Shown: positions 17,744 through 27,498, numbered from the stretch's first letter. The stretch is DNA of 64,000 nucleotides from Flavobacterium ginsengisoli (GCF_029625315.1 NZ_CP121110.1:921501-985500); one strand, 5' to 3'. Translations and numbers: made by a program. Notes: generated from the letters alone by a model not told the origin.

Positions 17744-19009
17744 ATGAAAATAGTCATTATTGGAGGTGGGTTTGCAGGACTTAATCTAGCAAAAGAGCTT
17801 GTAAATCAGCCTCAAATACAAGTAACACTTGTAGACAAGAATAATTATAACTTTTTCCCTCCACTTATATATCAAGTTGCAACAGCATTTTTAGAGCCAT
17901 CGAGCATTAGTTATCCGTTTAGAAAATTCTTTGCTGGCAAAAAAAATCTGCAATTTCGCTTAGGCGAATTATTATCTGTTTCTCCAGCCGAAAAGAAAAT
18001 CACTTTGAGCAACGGAGATTTAGATTACGATTATCTAGTTTTTGCAACTGGAGCAGAAACCAGCTATTTTGGCATGGAAAACGTTATGAAAAACGCCATT
18101 CCGATGAAAACTTTAAATGATGCCATCGAAATGCGTAACGCGCTTCTTAAAAATCTAGAAAAAGTCGCAATTTGTAAAGATATGCGTAAACGACGTAAAT
18201 TATTGACAATTGTGGTGGCCGGAGGCGGACCAACTGGAGTGGAAGTTTCTGGAATGTTTGCAGAAATGCGAAAAAACATTCTCTTAAAAGAATATCCAGA
18301 ATTAGACACTTCTGTAAGCAACGTTTATTTAGTTGATGGAGGAGACGCTCTTTTAGCTCCAATGAGTAAAGATTCACAAAAAGATACTTTAGAAGCTTTA
18401 ACCAAATTAGGCGTTGTCGTAAAATTAAACAGTCGTGTAACCGATTATGTTGATGATACTGTTCATTTTGAAAATGGAGAAACCATTAAAACTAAAAACC
18501 TTATCTGGGCTGCCGGTGTAACTGCAAAGATTTTTGAAGGAATGCCAAAGGAAAGCTACGGACGTGGACGCAGAATGGCAACTGACGTTTATAACAAAGT
18601 AAATGCTGTAGATAATATTTATGCAATTGGTGATACTGCAATTTTAGCTGGTGACACAAATTTCCCTGACGGGCATCCGCAAGTTGCACAAGTTGCAATT
18701 CAGCAAGGATTAAATTTAGCTAAAAACTTTAAAGCAATGGTGGCCAATAAACCGTTAAAACCATTTGCTTACAAAGACAAAGGTTCTATGGCAATTATCG
18801 GAAAAAACAAGGCTGTCGTAGATTTACCAAGTCCGAAATGGCATTTTAAAGGATTTTTTGCTTGGTTTATCTGGCTATTTGTTCACTTAATTTCATTGAT
18901 AACCTATCGCAATAGGTTAAATACCTTCTGGAATTGGATGGTAGCTTATTTTGCAAAAGATCAATCACTTAGAATGATCATAAGACCTGAAAAAAGACAG
19001 CAAAGCTAA
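17744..19009 (+). CDS. ndh: Type II NADH dehydrogenase-like FAD oxidoreductase
   Basis: 421 residues. The N-terminal FAD-binding dinucleotide motif is KIVIIGGGFAGLNLAKEL. A second Rossmann motif for NAD(P)H is VVAGGGPTGVEVSGMFAEM near residue 165, and DNIYAIGDTAI marks the FAD site near residue 285. The C-terminal hydrophobic region (WHFKGFFAWFIWLFVHLISLI) anchors the protein to the membrane. This is the architecture of NDH-2, which passes electrons from NADH to menaquinone without pumping protons. The C-terminal membrane anchor supports this over a soluble reductase. A bidirectional terminator follows. Confidence 0.88.
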   Translation: MKIVIIGGGFAGLNLAKELVNQPQIQVTLVDKNNYNFFPPLIYQVATAFLEPSSISYPFRKFFAGKKNLQFRLGELLSVSPAEKKITLSNGDLDYDYLVFATGAETSYFGMENVMKNAIPMKTLNDAIEMRNALLKNLEKVAICKDMRKRRKLLTIVVAGGGPTGVEVSGMFAEMRKNILLKEYPELDTSVSNVYLVDGGDALLAPMSKDSQKDTLEALTKLGVVVKLNSRVTDYVDDTVHFENGETIKTKNLIWAAGVTAKIFEGMPKESYGRGRRMATDVYNKVNAVDNIYAIGDTAILAGDTNFPDGHPQVAQVAIQQGLNLAKNFKAMVANKPLKPFAYKDKGSMAIIGKNKAVVDLPSPKWHFKGFFAWFIWLFVHLISLITYRNRLNTFWNWMVAYFAKDQSLRMIIRPEKRQQS

Positions 19010-19050
19010 AACTTTCTGAAAATTCTAAAATTGGAAAATTTTTAAATACT

Positions 19051-19082
19051 AAAAAGCCTAAATCAATGATTTAGGCTTTTTT
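19051..19082. terminator. Bidirectional intrinsic terminator
   Basis: Nearly perfect hairpin AAAAAGCCTAAATCA / TGATTTAGGCTTTTT between convergent ndh and MFS genes, with T-runs on both strands. Confidence 0.85.
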
Positions 19083-19119
19083 ATTAGAATTTGGAATTTC
19101 TTCTTTGGCATTTAAAAAA

Positions 19120-20349
19120 TTAATGCCCAATCATAACATCATCACTATCTGATAATTCCACTTTTTCTTTAATAAAACGCTTTCCGATATTTAAAATAAT
19201 AAAGGCTGTAATCGTAGTTGTTGTCATAATGGCAACCATAGGCGCTACAGAATCTTTTACAAAGACACCAATTGCAAATGATGCCAATGCACCAATTCCT
19301 AATTGAATAGCTCCCATTAAAGCAGAAGCACTACCTGTATTTTTAGCGAAAGGAGCAAGCGTTAATCCTGCCGTATTTGGGTTTGAAATTCCTAAACAAG
19401 CAAGAAATAAAAACAACATTCCGATCGTTTGATACAATCCTAAAAGATCATTTAAGGCTAGAATTAAAAATATAATACTTATAATAGACTGCGAAATTAA
19501 AGCGCCATAGATCATTTGTTCGCTCGAAAATCGTTTTAACAGCATAGAATTCAACTGGCTAGAACCAATAAAACTAACTGACATAAGAGCAAAAATCCAT
19601 CCATAAGTTTTAGCGTTAACATTATAAATATCCATAAAAACTAGAGGAGAAGCCGCTACATAAGAAAACAAGCCAGAAAATGCGACTGCTCCAGTAAATG
19701 CATAGGTATAAAATTGAGGTTCTTTTAAAACCATTACAAAATTTGATATGATTGGTTTTGGTTTTAGCGAAATTGAATTATCTGGTTTATAAGTATCCGG
19801 AAGTCCGAATTGTGAAGTCGCTAAAATTACGATTCCCATACACATAAGAATAAAAAACACAGCGTGCCAACCTAAATCTTCTGTAACATAACCACCAATA
19901 GTTGGCGCCAACATAGGAGAAAGTCCAACAACAAGCATTAAAAGCGAAAACACTTTTGGAATATCTTTTACAGGAAATAAATCACGAACCATTGCTACAG
20001 AGGCAACAGTTGCGACACAACTTCCGATGGCTTGAATAAAACGAAGCAATATGAAAGCATCAATATCAGCAACATAAATACATCCTAAAGAGGCAAGAAT
20101 ATATACTAGAAGCCCAATAAATAAAGGTTTTTTACGCCCAAAACGGTCTAATAAAGGCCCATAAAGCAATTGTCCAGCAGAAATTCCGATGAAATAACTG
20201 GATAAACTCATCGAAACTTTTGCTACAGAAGTATTTAAATCTTTTGCAATTCCTGAGAAACCAGGCAGATACATATCAATAGAAAAAGGACCAAGTGCAG
20301 TTAACGAACCTAAAATAAGGATTAGCTGGATATATTTTTTTGTTGTCAT
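19120..20349 (-). CDS. Bcr/CflA-type MFS multidrug efflux transporter
   Basis: 409 residues with 12 predicted membrane segments. The Bcr/CflA hallmark is in the N-terminus: FSIDMYLPGFSGIAKDL, then GQLLYGPLLDRFGRKKPLFI with the MFS loop motif (GPLLDRFGRKKP), and VGLSPMLAPTIGGYV. It uses the proton gradient to export drugs or metabolites. Start MTTKKYIQLIL. The gene stands alone, read away from the small secreted protein at 20499. Confidence 0.9.
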   Translation of the reverse strand: MTTKKYIQLILILGSLTALGPFSIDMYLPGFSGIAKDLNTSVAKVSMSLSSYFIGISAGQLLYGPLLDRFGRKKPLFIGLLVYILASLGCIYVADIDAFILLRFIQAIGSCVATVASVAMVRDLFPVKDIPKVFSLLMLVVGLSPMLAPTIGGYVTEDLGWHAVFFILMCMGIVILATSQFGLPDTYKPDNSISLKPKPIISNFVMVLKEPQFYTYAFTGAVAFSGLFSYVAASPLVFMDIYNVNAKTYGWIFALMSVSFIGSSQLNSMLLKRFSSEQMIYGALISQSIISIIFLILALNDLLGLYQTIGMLFLFLACLGISNPNTAGLTLAPFAKNTGSASALMGAIQLGIGALASFAIGVFVKDSVAPMVAIMTTTTITAFIILNIGKRFIKEKVELSDSDDVMIGH

Positions 20350-20498
20350 TATCTTAAAAAACGGCTTATAATTTTCTGCAAAGGTAAAGATTTCATATCT
20401 TGTTATATAACTTGAAGAAGTTTATAACAATAAATTAAAGTAATTGCCAACATTATTTAGTGTAACTATTTATTAATCTTTAAATTAGAAAAAAAATT

Positions 20499-20915
20499 AT
20501 GAAAAAGTACCTTTTGTTATTAGCAGTTTTATGCACATCAATTACGTTTGCGCAAACCATTACATCTAAACAAGAAGAAGCCAGTGTTGCGCAGTACGAA
20601 CTTCTTAAAAAGGTTAACGAGTATTATCCGGATATTACATTAAGTAAATCGGTCACCAATTTTTATGCAGACGGAAACATTATCGATTCACAACAAGATT
20701 TCGATTTAAGAGGAACAAAATTTTCAAGTTACAAGCTAGGAATTGAACCAGGAAACAAAAAAGTAAAGTTTGATTATGTTTCTACTGAAACTGGACACGT
20801 ATACGGCGACGTTACGATTTTTAACGGAAACGCTTTGAGAACAACTTTTAACGAAAAAACGAATCAAATTGACGTGTCGTTAAACGGAAAATCAGTTTAT
20901 TTGAAAAAATTATAG
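20499..20915 (+). CDS. Small secreted protein
   Basis: 138 residues. A Sec signal peptide MKKYLLLLAVLCTSITFAQ ends at a probable cleavage site after about residue 18 (TFA-Q). The mature part is predicted beta-rich (GNIIDSQQDFDLRGTKFSS, GHVYGDVTIFNGNALR) and carries no catalytic motif. It is followed within 20 bp by a terminator and then by another secreted protein gene. Function unknown. Confidence 0.75.
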   Translation: MKKYLLLLAVLCTSITFAQTITSKQEEASVAQYELLKKVNEYYPDITLSKSVTNFYADGNIIDSQQDFDLRGTKFSSYKLGIEPGNKKVKFDYVSTETGHVYGDVTIFNGNALRTTFNEKTNQIDVSLNGKSVYLKKL

Positions 20916-20930
20916 ATTTAAGAAAACTTA

Positions 20931-20962
20931 AAAAAAGCATCGCAAATATGTGATGCTTTTTT
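20931..20962 (+). terminator. Intrinsic terminator after the secreted protein gene
   Basis: Hairpin AAAAAAGCATC / GATGCTTTTTT with a 10-base loop and a T-run on the plus strand. Confidence 0.85.
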
Positions 20963-21001
20963 GATTTATATTTGATTCAGATTTTAATACAACAAACTAC
21001 A

Positions 21002-21385
21002 ATGAAAAAATTTCTTTTACTGGCATTTTTAATTTCGTTACAATCATTTGCGCGACAAAATAAATTCTCAGGAACTTGGGGAAACAAAAAATGCAAAGAC
21101 TGCAAAAAAGAATACATTTTTACAATTACGATTGCTCAGTCAAATTATAAAATTTTTGGAACCGCTGAAGTTACTAGCGATCATAAAGAATTAAATTCTG
21201 GAGTTTTAGAAGTTACGGGGCATGTGTATCCGCATGGCGATAAAGCTCAAATAAAATTTAAAGATCAAAACGGAAATACATCCAGCGCAGTTTTATTTGT
21301 AGAAGATTCAGTAATACAGTTTACTAAAAATGGTGGAAGCGATATTGTACCAAAAGAGATGATTTTGAATAAATTATATGAATAA
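21002..21385 (+). CDS. Small secreted protein
   Basis: 127 residues from ATG at 21002 (MKKFLLLAFLISLQSFARQ), with a signal peptide; the in-frame start at 20972 is less likely. The mature region contains the CKDCKKEYIFTITIA segment (paired cysteines, perhaps a disulfide) and GVLEVTGHVYPHGDKAQIKF. No recognisable enzymatic motif. Possibly paired with the preceding gene by location, but separated from it by a terminator. Confidence 0.7.
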   Translation: MKKFLLLAFLISLQSFARQNKFSGTWGNKKCKDCKKEYIFTITIAQSNYKIFGTAEVTSDHKELNSGVLEVTGHVYPHGDKAQIKFKDQNGNTSSAVLFVEDSVIQFTKNGGSDIVPKEMILNKLYE

Positions 21386-22073
21386 ACTCCTCTTCGGAGT
21401 TATTTCAATTTGAACTATAATTTATATTATGTAAAATAGAATGTTTTGGAAACTGCCCTGTAAATCTGTTATACAGTTTTGTGTGTAAAATATTTTCATC
21501 CAAGATAAATTTACCATCCTTGCTTCTAATTTTTTTGTTTGAGAATTTTAGTTTTATAAAACTACATCTCTCATAAATCTACTGTATGATTTTTATTTTC
21601 GAAAAAACTCAAATATTCAAAATTTAGCTTGCCAAATTATTACAGTTTATTTTCAAAAGCATTTTACTTAAATTCAAATCGCTTAAAATGCGCTGTATCA
21701 TTTTTATTTTTGAAAATTTCCAAATATTCAAAATTTAGCTCGCTAGATTTACATACAGTTTGTTTTCTAATCAAAACATTTTCCTTAAATTCAAATATTC
21801 ATAAATACGCTGTATGATTTTAGATTTAAAATATTTTCAAATATCGCAGTATTTATTAATCTAGTTTTTGCCAATGTTTTTTTGTAAACATAAATCGTCT
21901 CTGTGCCAATCGTAAATATTCAATTTTTTAAAACAGAAAAGTTTTTGCAAGTCTTATTGTCATTATCTTTTAACATTTCTTTAAAATAGTTAGATTCTAC
22001 TAAAGAACTTTCATTGTAAGAGTTTATTTTACTATTTTTACATTCGATACTTTAAAAATAAATTATCACATAT
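21386..22073. other. 690-bp non-coding region with degenerate tandem repeats
   Basis: No convincing gene. The AT-rich sequence holds a tandem array (21582-21850, listed separately) and an earlier partial match (ATACAGTTTTGTG, near 21470). No RNA gene or coding pattern was recognised; a 62-codon ORF within the array is best explained by the repeats. Confidence 0.6.
21582..21850. repeat. Degenerate tandem repeats, period about 111-117 bp
   Basis: The word CTGTAT(G/C)AT starts three units at 21582, 21693 and 21810. Units share CAAATATTCAAAATTTAGCT and TTAAATTCAAAT. The third unit is partial. Repeats differ by many substitutions. Confidence 0.7.
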
Positions 22074-23990
22074 ATGAATACAGTTGCTGAACATATTGCA
22101 GATTTTTTAAAAGAATACAAACCGTTTGATAATTTAACTTTCCAGGAATTATCAGATATTGCTACGAATATTCGTGTCATTAATCTAGAAAAACATGCGG
22201 TATTATTTCAAAATAACGATCCGCTTCATGAAAACTTTTATGTTGTAGCTTCTGGTGTCATTAATCTTACAACTATTGCCGATGCTGAGGAAACGATTAT
22301 AAATAAGTGTCACGAAGGCGATATTTTTGGTTTACGTCCGTTTTTTGCCAAAAACAACTACATGATGACGGCAAAAGCACGTGAGGAAAGTATTGTATAT
22401 GCTATTCCGATTGCTGTTTTCAGACCTTTTGTGGCAAATAATTCAGATGTATTAAACTTTTTATTAGAAAGTTTTGCTGTAAATTCTCGTCATACTAAAG
22501 ACAGTATGAACTCTAACGGCAAATTAGTTTCAGATTCTGATTATATAGATCAGCAGACAGAAATGCAATACATTCAGTCTCTTAACTATAACAATTCTCC
22601 TTTAACAACACAGGCAAGTTCTATAATTAAAGACGTTGCAATTTTAATGACAGATTCTATGGTAGACAATATCATAATCTGTGGCGAAAAAAATCATCCA
22701 ATTGGTATCGTTACCAATGCAGATTTATCATCAAAAATTGCAACAGGACGCTTTCCTATTAGTGAAACTATTGATAAAATTATGTCGTCTCCAGTTGTTA
22801 CAGTTTTAGAAAATGTATCTTTAGCTGAAGCTCAATTATTGATGCTAAAACACAACGTAACTCACTTATGTGTTACAAAAGACGGTACAAGCAAATCTGT
22901 AGTAAAAGGAATTATTTCTGAACACGATCTTATTGTAGCACAAGCTAGTAACCCAGGTGTATTAATCAAAGAAATTAAGCGTTCTCAGCTTCCTAAAGAC
23001 TTAAAACAAATACGCGATCGTCTATCAGATTTGATTCAGAATTCGATTCAAAAAAATATTCCAATTTCACATGTTAGCAATATTGCAAGTGAGATCAACT
23101 TAGCTATTATTAAAAGAGCAGTCGAATTATCGATTTTAGACTTAGGCTCCCCTCCTGCACGTTTTGCATGGTTAAGCATTGGTAGTCAAGGACGTAAAGA
23201 ACAATTATTACTTACAGATCAAGATAGTATTTTAATTTTTGAAGATGTTACGCCTGAGAAATATAGAGAAGTAAAAGATTATTTCTTGAGATTGGCAAAA
23301 CGTACAACTTCTATATTAGAAAAAGTGGGCTACGATTATTGCCCAAATGGACATATGGGAAGCAATATGCTTTGGTGTAAATCATTGAGTGATTGGACTA
23401 AACAATACAACAGTTGGATGAATACTCCAGGTGAAAACAGTAATGATTTGAGTAGTATTTTCTTTGATTATGAAATTGTTTTTGGAGAACCAAAAATTGA
23501 AGAAGCAATTGAAAATGTGATTTTCAAAAATGCCGTTAACAATACCTTATTCTTTGACTTTTTAGGAAACGATGCTTTAAAGAGAAACTCACCTTTAAGT
23601 TTCTTTAAAAAATTCATTGTTGAAGAAGATGGTCCGAATAAGGATAAATTTGATATTAAAACAAGAGCTTTAATGCCATTAATTGATGGAGCGCGTTTAT
23701 TAATTTTAAATGCAAACATTAAAGGAATTCAAAATACCTATTTAAGATTCAAACAATTAGCAATCACAGATTCTAAAAATGCTGAAATTTATTTAAGTTG
23801 TGCGGAAGCTTTTTTAACGCTTTCAAAATTTAGAACTGTTGAAGGATTAAAAAACGACGACTCTGGCCAATATATTAACCTAAGAGAAATGTCAAAAACT
23901 GACAAAGAGAAATTAAAAAATGCATTGTCCCCAATGAAAGACCTGGAGGAACTGATAAAGAGTAAATTTCAATTGACACAATTCTCATAA
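22074..23990 (+). CDS. cNMP-binding/CBS/DUF294 nucleotidyltransferase-like protein
   Basis: 638 residues in four parts. A cyclic-nucleotide-binding-like barrel fills residues 10-130 (LEKHAVLFQNNDPLHENFYV). Two CBS domains follow at about 190-310 (MVDNIIICGEKNHPIGIVT; GIISEHDLIV). Then comes the DUF294 nucleotidyltransferase segment with GSQGRKEQ ... LTDQDSILIFED (residues 365-390, like the GlnD NTase motif), and a C-terminal DUF294 helical domain. Together it reads as an energy or nucleotide sensor coupled to nucleotidyl transfer. The exonuclease gene starts 3 bp after it; acetyl-CoA synthetase lies nearby. Confidence 0.85.
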   Translation: MNTVAEHIADFLKEYKPFDNLTFQELSDIATNIRVINLEKHAVLFQNNDPLHENFYVVASGVINLTTIADAEETIINKCHEGDIFGLRPFFAKNNYMMTAKAREESIVYAIPIAVFRPFVANNSDVLNFLLESFAVNSRHTKDSMNSNGKLVSDSDYIDQQTEMQYIQSLNYNNSPLTTQASSIIKDVAILMTDSMVDNIIICGEKNHPIGIVTNADLSSKIATGRFPISETIDKIMSSPVVTVLENVSLAEAQLLMLKHNVTHLCVTKDGTSKSVVKGIISEHDLIVAQASNPGVLIKEIKRSQLPKDLKQIRDRLSDLIQNSIQKNIPISHVSNIASEINLAIIKRAVELSILDLGSPPARFAWLSIGSQGRKEQLLLTDQDSILIFEDVTPEKYREVKDYFLRLAKRTTSILEKVGYDYCPNGHMGSNMLWCKSLSDWTKQYNSWMNTPGENSNDLSSIFFDYEIVFGEPKIEEAIENVIFKNAVNNTLFFDFLGNDALKRNSPLSFFKKFIVEEDGPNKDKFDIKTRALMPLIDGARLLILNANIKGIQNTYLRFKQLAITDSKNAEIYLSCAEAFLTLSKFRTVEGLKNDDSGQYINLREMSKTDKEKLKNALSPMKDLEELIKSKFQLTQFS

Positions 23991-23993
23991 AAC

Positions 23994-24590
23994 ATGCTAG
24001 ACTGGTTAAAAAACATTAATAAAGACTATCCAGATTTCTGGAAAGACTATTTAACAAAATTCGAAACCAAACCTAATAAGTTTGTTGTTTTATCGACCGA
24101 AACTTCTGGTTTAAATCCGGACAAAGATGTTATTTTGTCTCTTGGAGCTTTTTCGGTTATTGATGACAGCATTGTTATTAAGGAAAGTTTCGAAACAGTT
24201 TTATTACAATACAAATATCTTCAAGATAACGGGCTTTCAAATGAATTTATCATTGAAAGTAAAATGATGAAAATGCCTGAACCAGATGCGCTTGAAGCTT
24301 TTGTAAATTTTATAGGAAACTCAATTCTAGTTGGGCATCATATTAATTTTGATATCGAAATGCTGAATGCTGCTCTAGAACGTTTAGATTGCGGCCGATT
24401 GAAAAATGAGGCTTTAGATGTAGATGTCATGTACAGAAAGCTTACAGATATAAATGACAAGCAATTTTCGCTTGACGATTTATGCGGGATTTATAAAATT
24501 CCAAAAAGCGATAGAAATTCTTCTTCTGAAGATGCGTATAGAATTGGACTTTTATTCTTAAAATTAAAATCTAGATTAGGAATCAAATAA
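23994..24590 (+). CDS. DnaQ-like 3'-5' exonuclease
   Basis: 198 residues. Exo I is VVLSTETSGLNPDKDVILSL, with Thr-Glu where DnaQ-type enzymes usually have Asp-x-Glu (a point to check). Exo II is ILVGHHINFDIEMLNAAL (Asp present). Exo III carries SSEDAYRIGLLFLKL with the Asp of the DEDDh set. The missing first Asp means catalytic activity cannot be assumed. It starts 3 bp after the DUF294 gene, so the two are co-translated. Conserved pairing near acs is recalled from other bacteria. Confidence 0.8.
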   Translation: MLDWLKNINKDYPDFWKDYLTKFETKPNKFVVLSTETSGLNPDKDVILSLGAFSVIDDSIVIKESFETVLLQYKYLQDNGLSNEFIIESKMMKMPEPDALEAFVNFIGNSILVGHHINFDIEMLNAALERLDCGRLKNEALDVDVMYRKLTDINDKQFSLDDLCGIYKIPKSDRNSSSEDAYRIGLLFLKLKSRLGIK

Positions 24591-24644
24591 ATTTTAAAAA
24601 AAAACAATTTTTAAAGTACCAAGTTCTAATCAGTATCATATTTA

Positions 24645-24679
24645 AAAGGTCTCTTAACTTTAAGAGGCTTTTTTTTTGT
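24645..24679 (+). terminator. Intrinsic terminator after the exonuclease gene
   Basis: Hairpin AGGTCTCTTAA/TTAAGAGGCTT with one mismatch, followed by T8 on the plus strand. Confidence 0.7.
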
Positions 24680-24799
24680 CATTCTATTTATGAATTAACA
24701 GAAAATTACTAATTCAATGGTTTTTCAAATTAAGTAAAATTGTAATTTTATATTGATTAAATAAAATTAGAGACAAACCTTTTCTAAAACTAAAATTCT

Positions 24800-25192
24800 A
24801 TGAAAAAGCTACTATTTGTTCTGTCCTTTCTGTTTTTTGTTTCAGTGATTTTTGCACAAAATCAAGATCCTTCATCTAAACGTATTTTAGGAAATTGGTA
24901 TTCTAAAACAAATACAAGTACAAAATGGGTCTTTACTCAGGATGGAAAAGCTTACAATTACAACAATAACCAAATGAAGGTAATGTACAAATATACTATT
25001 TCAAATAGTTGTCAGAACTTTTCAGATGATACGGCTGAGTTTGTAACTTTTCGAGATAAAGACGGAAATGAGTTTTGTTTTAGAATAAATGGAATTAATG
25101 AAAATAAAAATGGAATTCTGTCACTTACCAACTTAAGTAATATGCAACAGCTTATTTTTGTAAATGATGCAGGTTTAAAAAACAACCAATAA
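24800..25192 (+). CDS. Small secreted protein, lipocalin-like
   Basis: 130 residues with a signal peptide MKKLLFVLSFLFFVSVIFAQ. The mature part begins NQDPSSKRILGNWYSK and continues with a lipocalin-like pattern (TKWVFTQDGKAYNYNN, NMQQLIFVNDAG). The GNWYSK plus later strands resemble the small lipocalin-like proteins of flavobacteria. Monocistronic, with a bidirectional terminator shared with acs. Confidence 0.65.
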   Translation: MKKLLFVLSFLFFVSVIFAQNQDPSSKRILGNWYSKTNTSTKWVFTQDGKAYNYNNNQMKVMYKYTISNSCQNFSDDTAEFVTFRDKDGNEFCFRINGINENKNGILSLTNLSNMQQLIFVNDAGLKNNQ

Positions 25193-25200
25193 ATACCATA

Positions 25201-25229
25201 AAAAAAGCCTCGTGTTAAGAGGCTTTTTT
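25201..25229. terminator. Bidirectional intrinsic terminator
   Basis: Hairpin AAAAAAGCCTC / GAGGCTTTTTT, loop of 7, T-runs on both strands, between convergent genes. Confidence 0.9.
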
Positions 25230-25245
25230 AGAATTATATTTTTAA

Positions 25246-27156
25246 TTAAGAAATTCTTTCTTTCATAATTTCTTCAACAACTTCTGGATTTAATAAAGTT
25301 GAAGTGTCTCCAAAATTAGAGAAATCACCTTCAGCTATTTTACGTAAAATTCTACGCATAATTTTTCCAGAACGAGTTTTTGGCAAACCAGAAACAAATT
25401 GAATTTTATCTAACTTAGCGATTGGTCCAATGTGATCTGCAATATATTGGTTTATCTCTTTAGTTAGATTCTCTTTATTTCTAACTTCTCCTGTTTCTTT
25501 AAGAATAACAAAACCATATAACGCATTTCCTTTAATATCGTGAGGGAATCCAACAATTGCAGATTCTGCTACAGCTGGATGTTCGTTGATCGCATCTTCA
25601 ATAGGAGCTGTTCCTAAGTTGTGTCCAGAAACAATAACAACATCATCTACTCGACCGGTAATTCTGTAGTATCCAACTTCGTCTCTTAAAGCACCGTCTC
25701 CTGTAAAGTATTTTCCAGGGAAAGCAGAGAAATAAGTTTCTTTGTAACGTTCGTGATTATTCCAGATAGTTCTAGCGATTCCCGGCCATGGAAATTTAAT
25801 ACATAAACTTCCAACTACTTGGTTTCCTTCAATTTCATTACGTTTTTCATCCATCAAAACAGGTTGGATTCCAGGTAATGGCAATGTTGCATAAGTAGGT
25901 TTTGTTGGGGTTACAAAAGCAATTGGCGAAATCATGATTCCTCCTGTTTCTGTCTGCCACCAAGTATCTACAACTGGACATCTCTTATCTCCTACGTGGT
26001 CATTAAACCAGTGCCAAGCCTCTTCGTTAATTGGCTCTCCAACAGATCCGATAACTTTAAGTGATTTAAGAGGATATTTTTGAATATAATCTAAACTTTC
26101 TTTTGCCAATGAACGGATTGCCGTTGGTGCAGTATAGAATTGTGTAATTTTATGTTTTTCGATAATATCCCAAAAACGGCTAAAATCTGGATAAGAAGGA
26201 ACTCCTTCAAAAATTACAGTTGTAGCTCCGTTTAATAATGGACCATACAATATATAAGAGTGACCAGTGATCCATCCAATATCTGCTGTACACCAGAAAA
26301 TATCATTGTCTTCGTAGTTGAATACATTTTTGAAAGTATACGCAGTGTATACCATATAACCAGCAGTAGTATGAACCATTCCTTTTGGTTTTCCTGTTGA
26401 TCCTGAAGTATATAAGATAAACAAAGGATCTTCGGCATCCATAATTTCAGCAACACTATTATCTAAAGCCGCATCTAATAATGGTTGTAACCAAACATCA
26501 CGACCATCTTTCATTTTTACATTAGTATTAGTTCTTTTTGCAACTAAAACTTTTGTAACAGAAGGGCAAGTTTCTAGAGCTTCGTCTACAATTCCTTTAA
26601 GATCAATTGTTTTGTTCCCTCTATATCCTCCATCAGATGTAATTACCATTTTGCATTCGCAATCGTTGATTCTTGCAGAAACTGCAGAAGCAGAAAATCC
26701 AGCGAAAATAACAGAGTGAATTGCTCCAATTCTAGCACAAGCTAAAACAGAAACAGCCAATTCTGGAATCATTGGTAAATAAATACAAACTCTATCTCCT
26801 TTACGAACACCTTGCTCGCGAAGAACGTTTGCCATTTTTGAAACTCTCTCGTATAATTCATTATACGATATATGTAAAGCCTCTTCAGAAGGATCATTTG
26901 GCTCAAAAATAATTGCCGTCTTCTCTCCTCTTTTGCTTAAATGTCTATCGATACAGTTTTTTGTAATGTTAACTTTAGCGTCTGTAAACCATTTTACTTC
27001 TGCCTCAGCCATATTAAAATCAACAACTTTCTCCCATTGCTGGTACCATGTGAAATTCTCCTCAGCTATTTTTCCCCAAAATTTTCTTGGCTCCCTTATT
27101 GACTTATTGTAATGTTTAAAGTATTGTTCTAAATTTTCAATTTTGTAATAGCTCAT
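25246..27156 (-). CDS. acs: Acetyl-CoA synthetase
   Basis: 636 residues, normal length. Activates acetate with ATP to acetyl-AMP, then acetyl-CoA, feeding the TCA and glyoxylate cycles. AMP-forming signatures are clear: FILYTSGSTGKPKGMVHT (P-loop-like, residues 255-275), WWQTETGGIMI (residue 410) and YFTGDGALRDEVGYYRITGR (500-520). The conserved C-terminal lysine that is acetylated lies in PKTRSGKIMRRILRKIA. It converges with the secreted-protein gene downstream; its upstream region (27157-27649) carries two hairpins. Confidence 0.95.
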   Translation of the reverse strand: MSYYKIENLEQYFKHYNKSIREPRKFWGKIAEENFTWYQQWEKVVDFNMAEAEVKWFTDAKVNITKNCIDRHLSKRGEKTAIIFEPNDPSEEALHISYNELYERVSKMANVLREQGVRKGDRVCIYLPMIPELAVSVLACARIGAIHSVIFAGFSASAVSARINDCECKMVITSDGGYRGNKTIDLKGIVDEALETCPSVTKVLVAKRTNTNVKMKDGRDVWLQPLLDAALDNSVAEIMDAEDPLFILYTSGSTGKPKGMVHTTAGYMVYTAYTFKNVFNYEDNDIFWCTADIGWITGHSYILYGPLLNGATTVIFEGVPSYPDFSRFWDIIEKHKITQFYTAPTAIRSLAKESLDYIQKYPLKSLKVIGSVGEPINEEAWHWFNDHVGDKRCPVVDTWWQTETGGIMISPIAFVTPTKPTYATLPLPGIQPVLMDEKRNEIEGNQVVGSLCIKFPWPGIARTIWNNHERYKETYFSAFPGKYFTGDGALRDEVGYYRITGRVDDVVIVSGHNLGTAPIEDAINEHPAVAESAIVGFPHDIKGNALYGFVILKETGEVRNKENLTKEINQYIADHIGPIAKLDKIQFVSGLPKTRSGKIMRRILRKIAEGDFSNFGDTSTLLNPEVVEEIMKERIS

Positions 27157-27314
27157 CGTTTGTTGAATTTTTTTATAAATGTATTAAATCTGAACGTATT
27201 CTTGAAATAATTTAATTCATAAATTTTATCAAAAAAAAACTTTTATTTAATAAAATATGATAATTATTTGCAGTTGTCTTAAAATTTTATTTTTTAATGC
27301 AATTTAGAAAGGGC

Positions 27315-27350
27315 AAAAAAGGCATAATAAATAGATATTATGCCTTTTTT
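27315..27350. terminator. Terminator-like hairpin
   Basis: Arms AAAAAAGGCATAAT / ATTATGCCTTTTTT with an 8-base loop and T-runs on both strands. Confidence 0.8.
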
Positions 27351-27498
27351 AATTTAACAAATTTCAATAACAATTAATTTTGTAAATCGCACTGCGAGAC
27401 TTTTCTCTATTTTGAAAATAGCAAGCATCTTTATTAATTAAAACAGAAATTTCAACAAGCATATTTTTTTCAAAATACACCCCATTTTAGGGATCCGC

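Noticed and set aside
21629..21817. 62-codon ORF in the tandem repeat region
   Set aside because: It follows the repeat units, has no recognisable start context or protein pattern, and is best explained by repeat periodicity.
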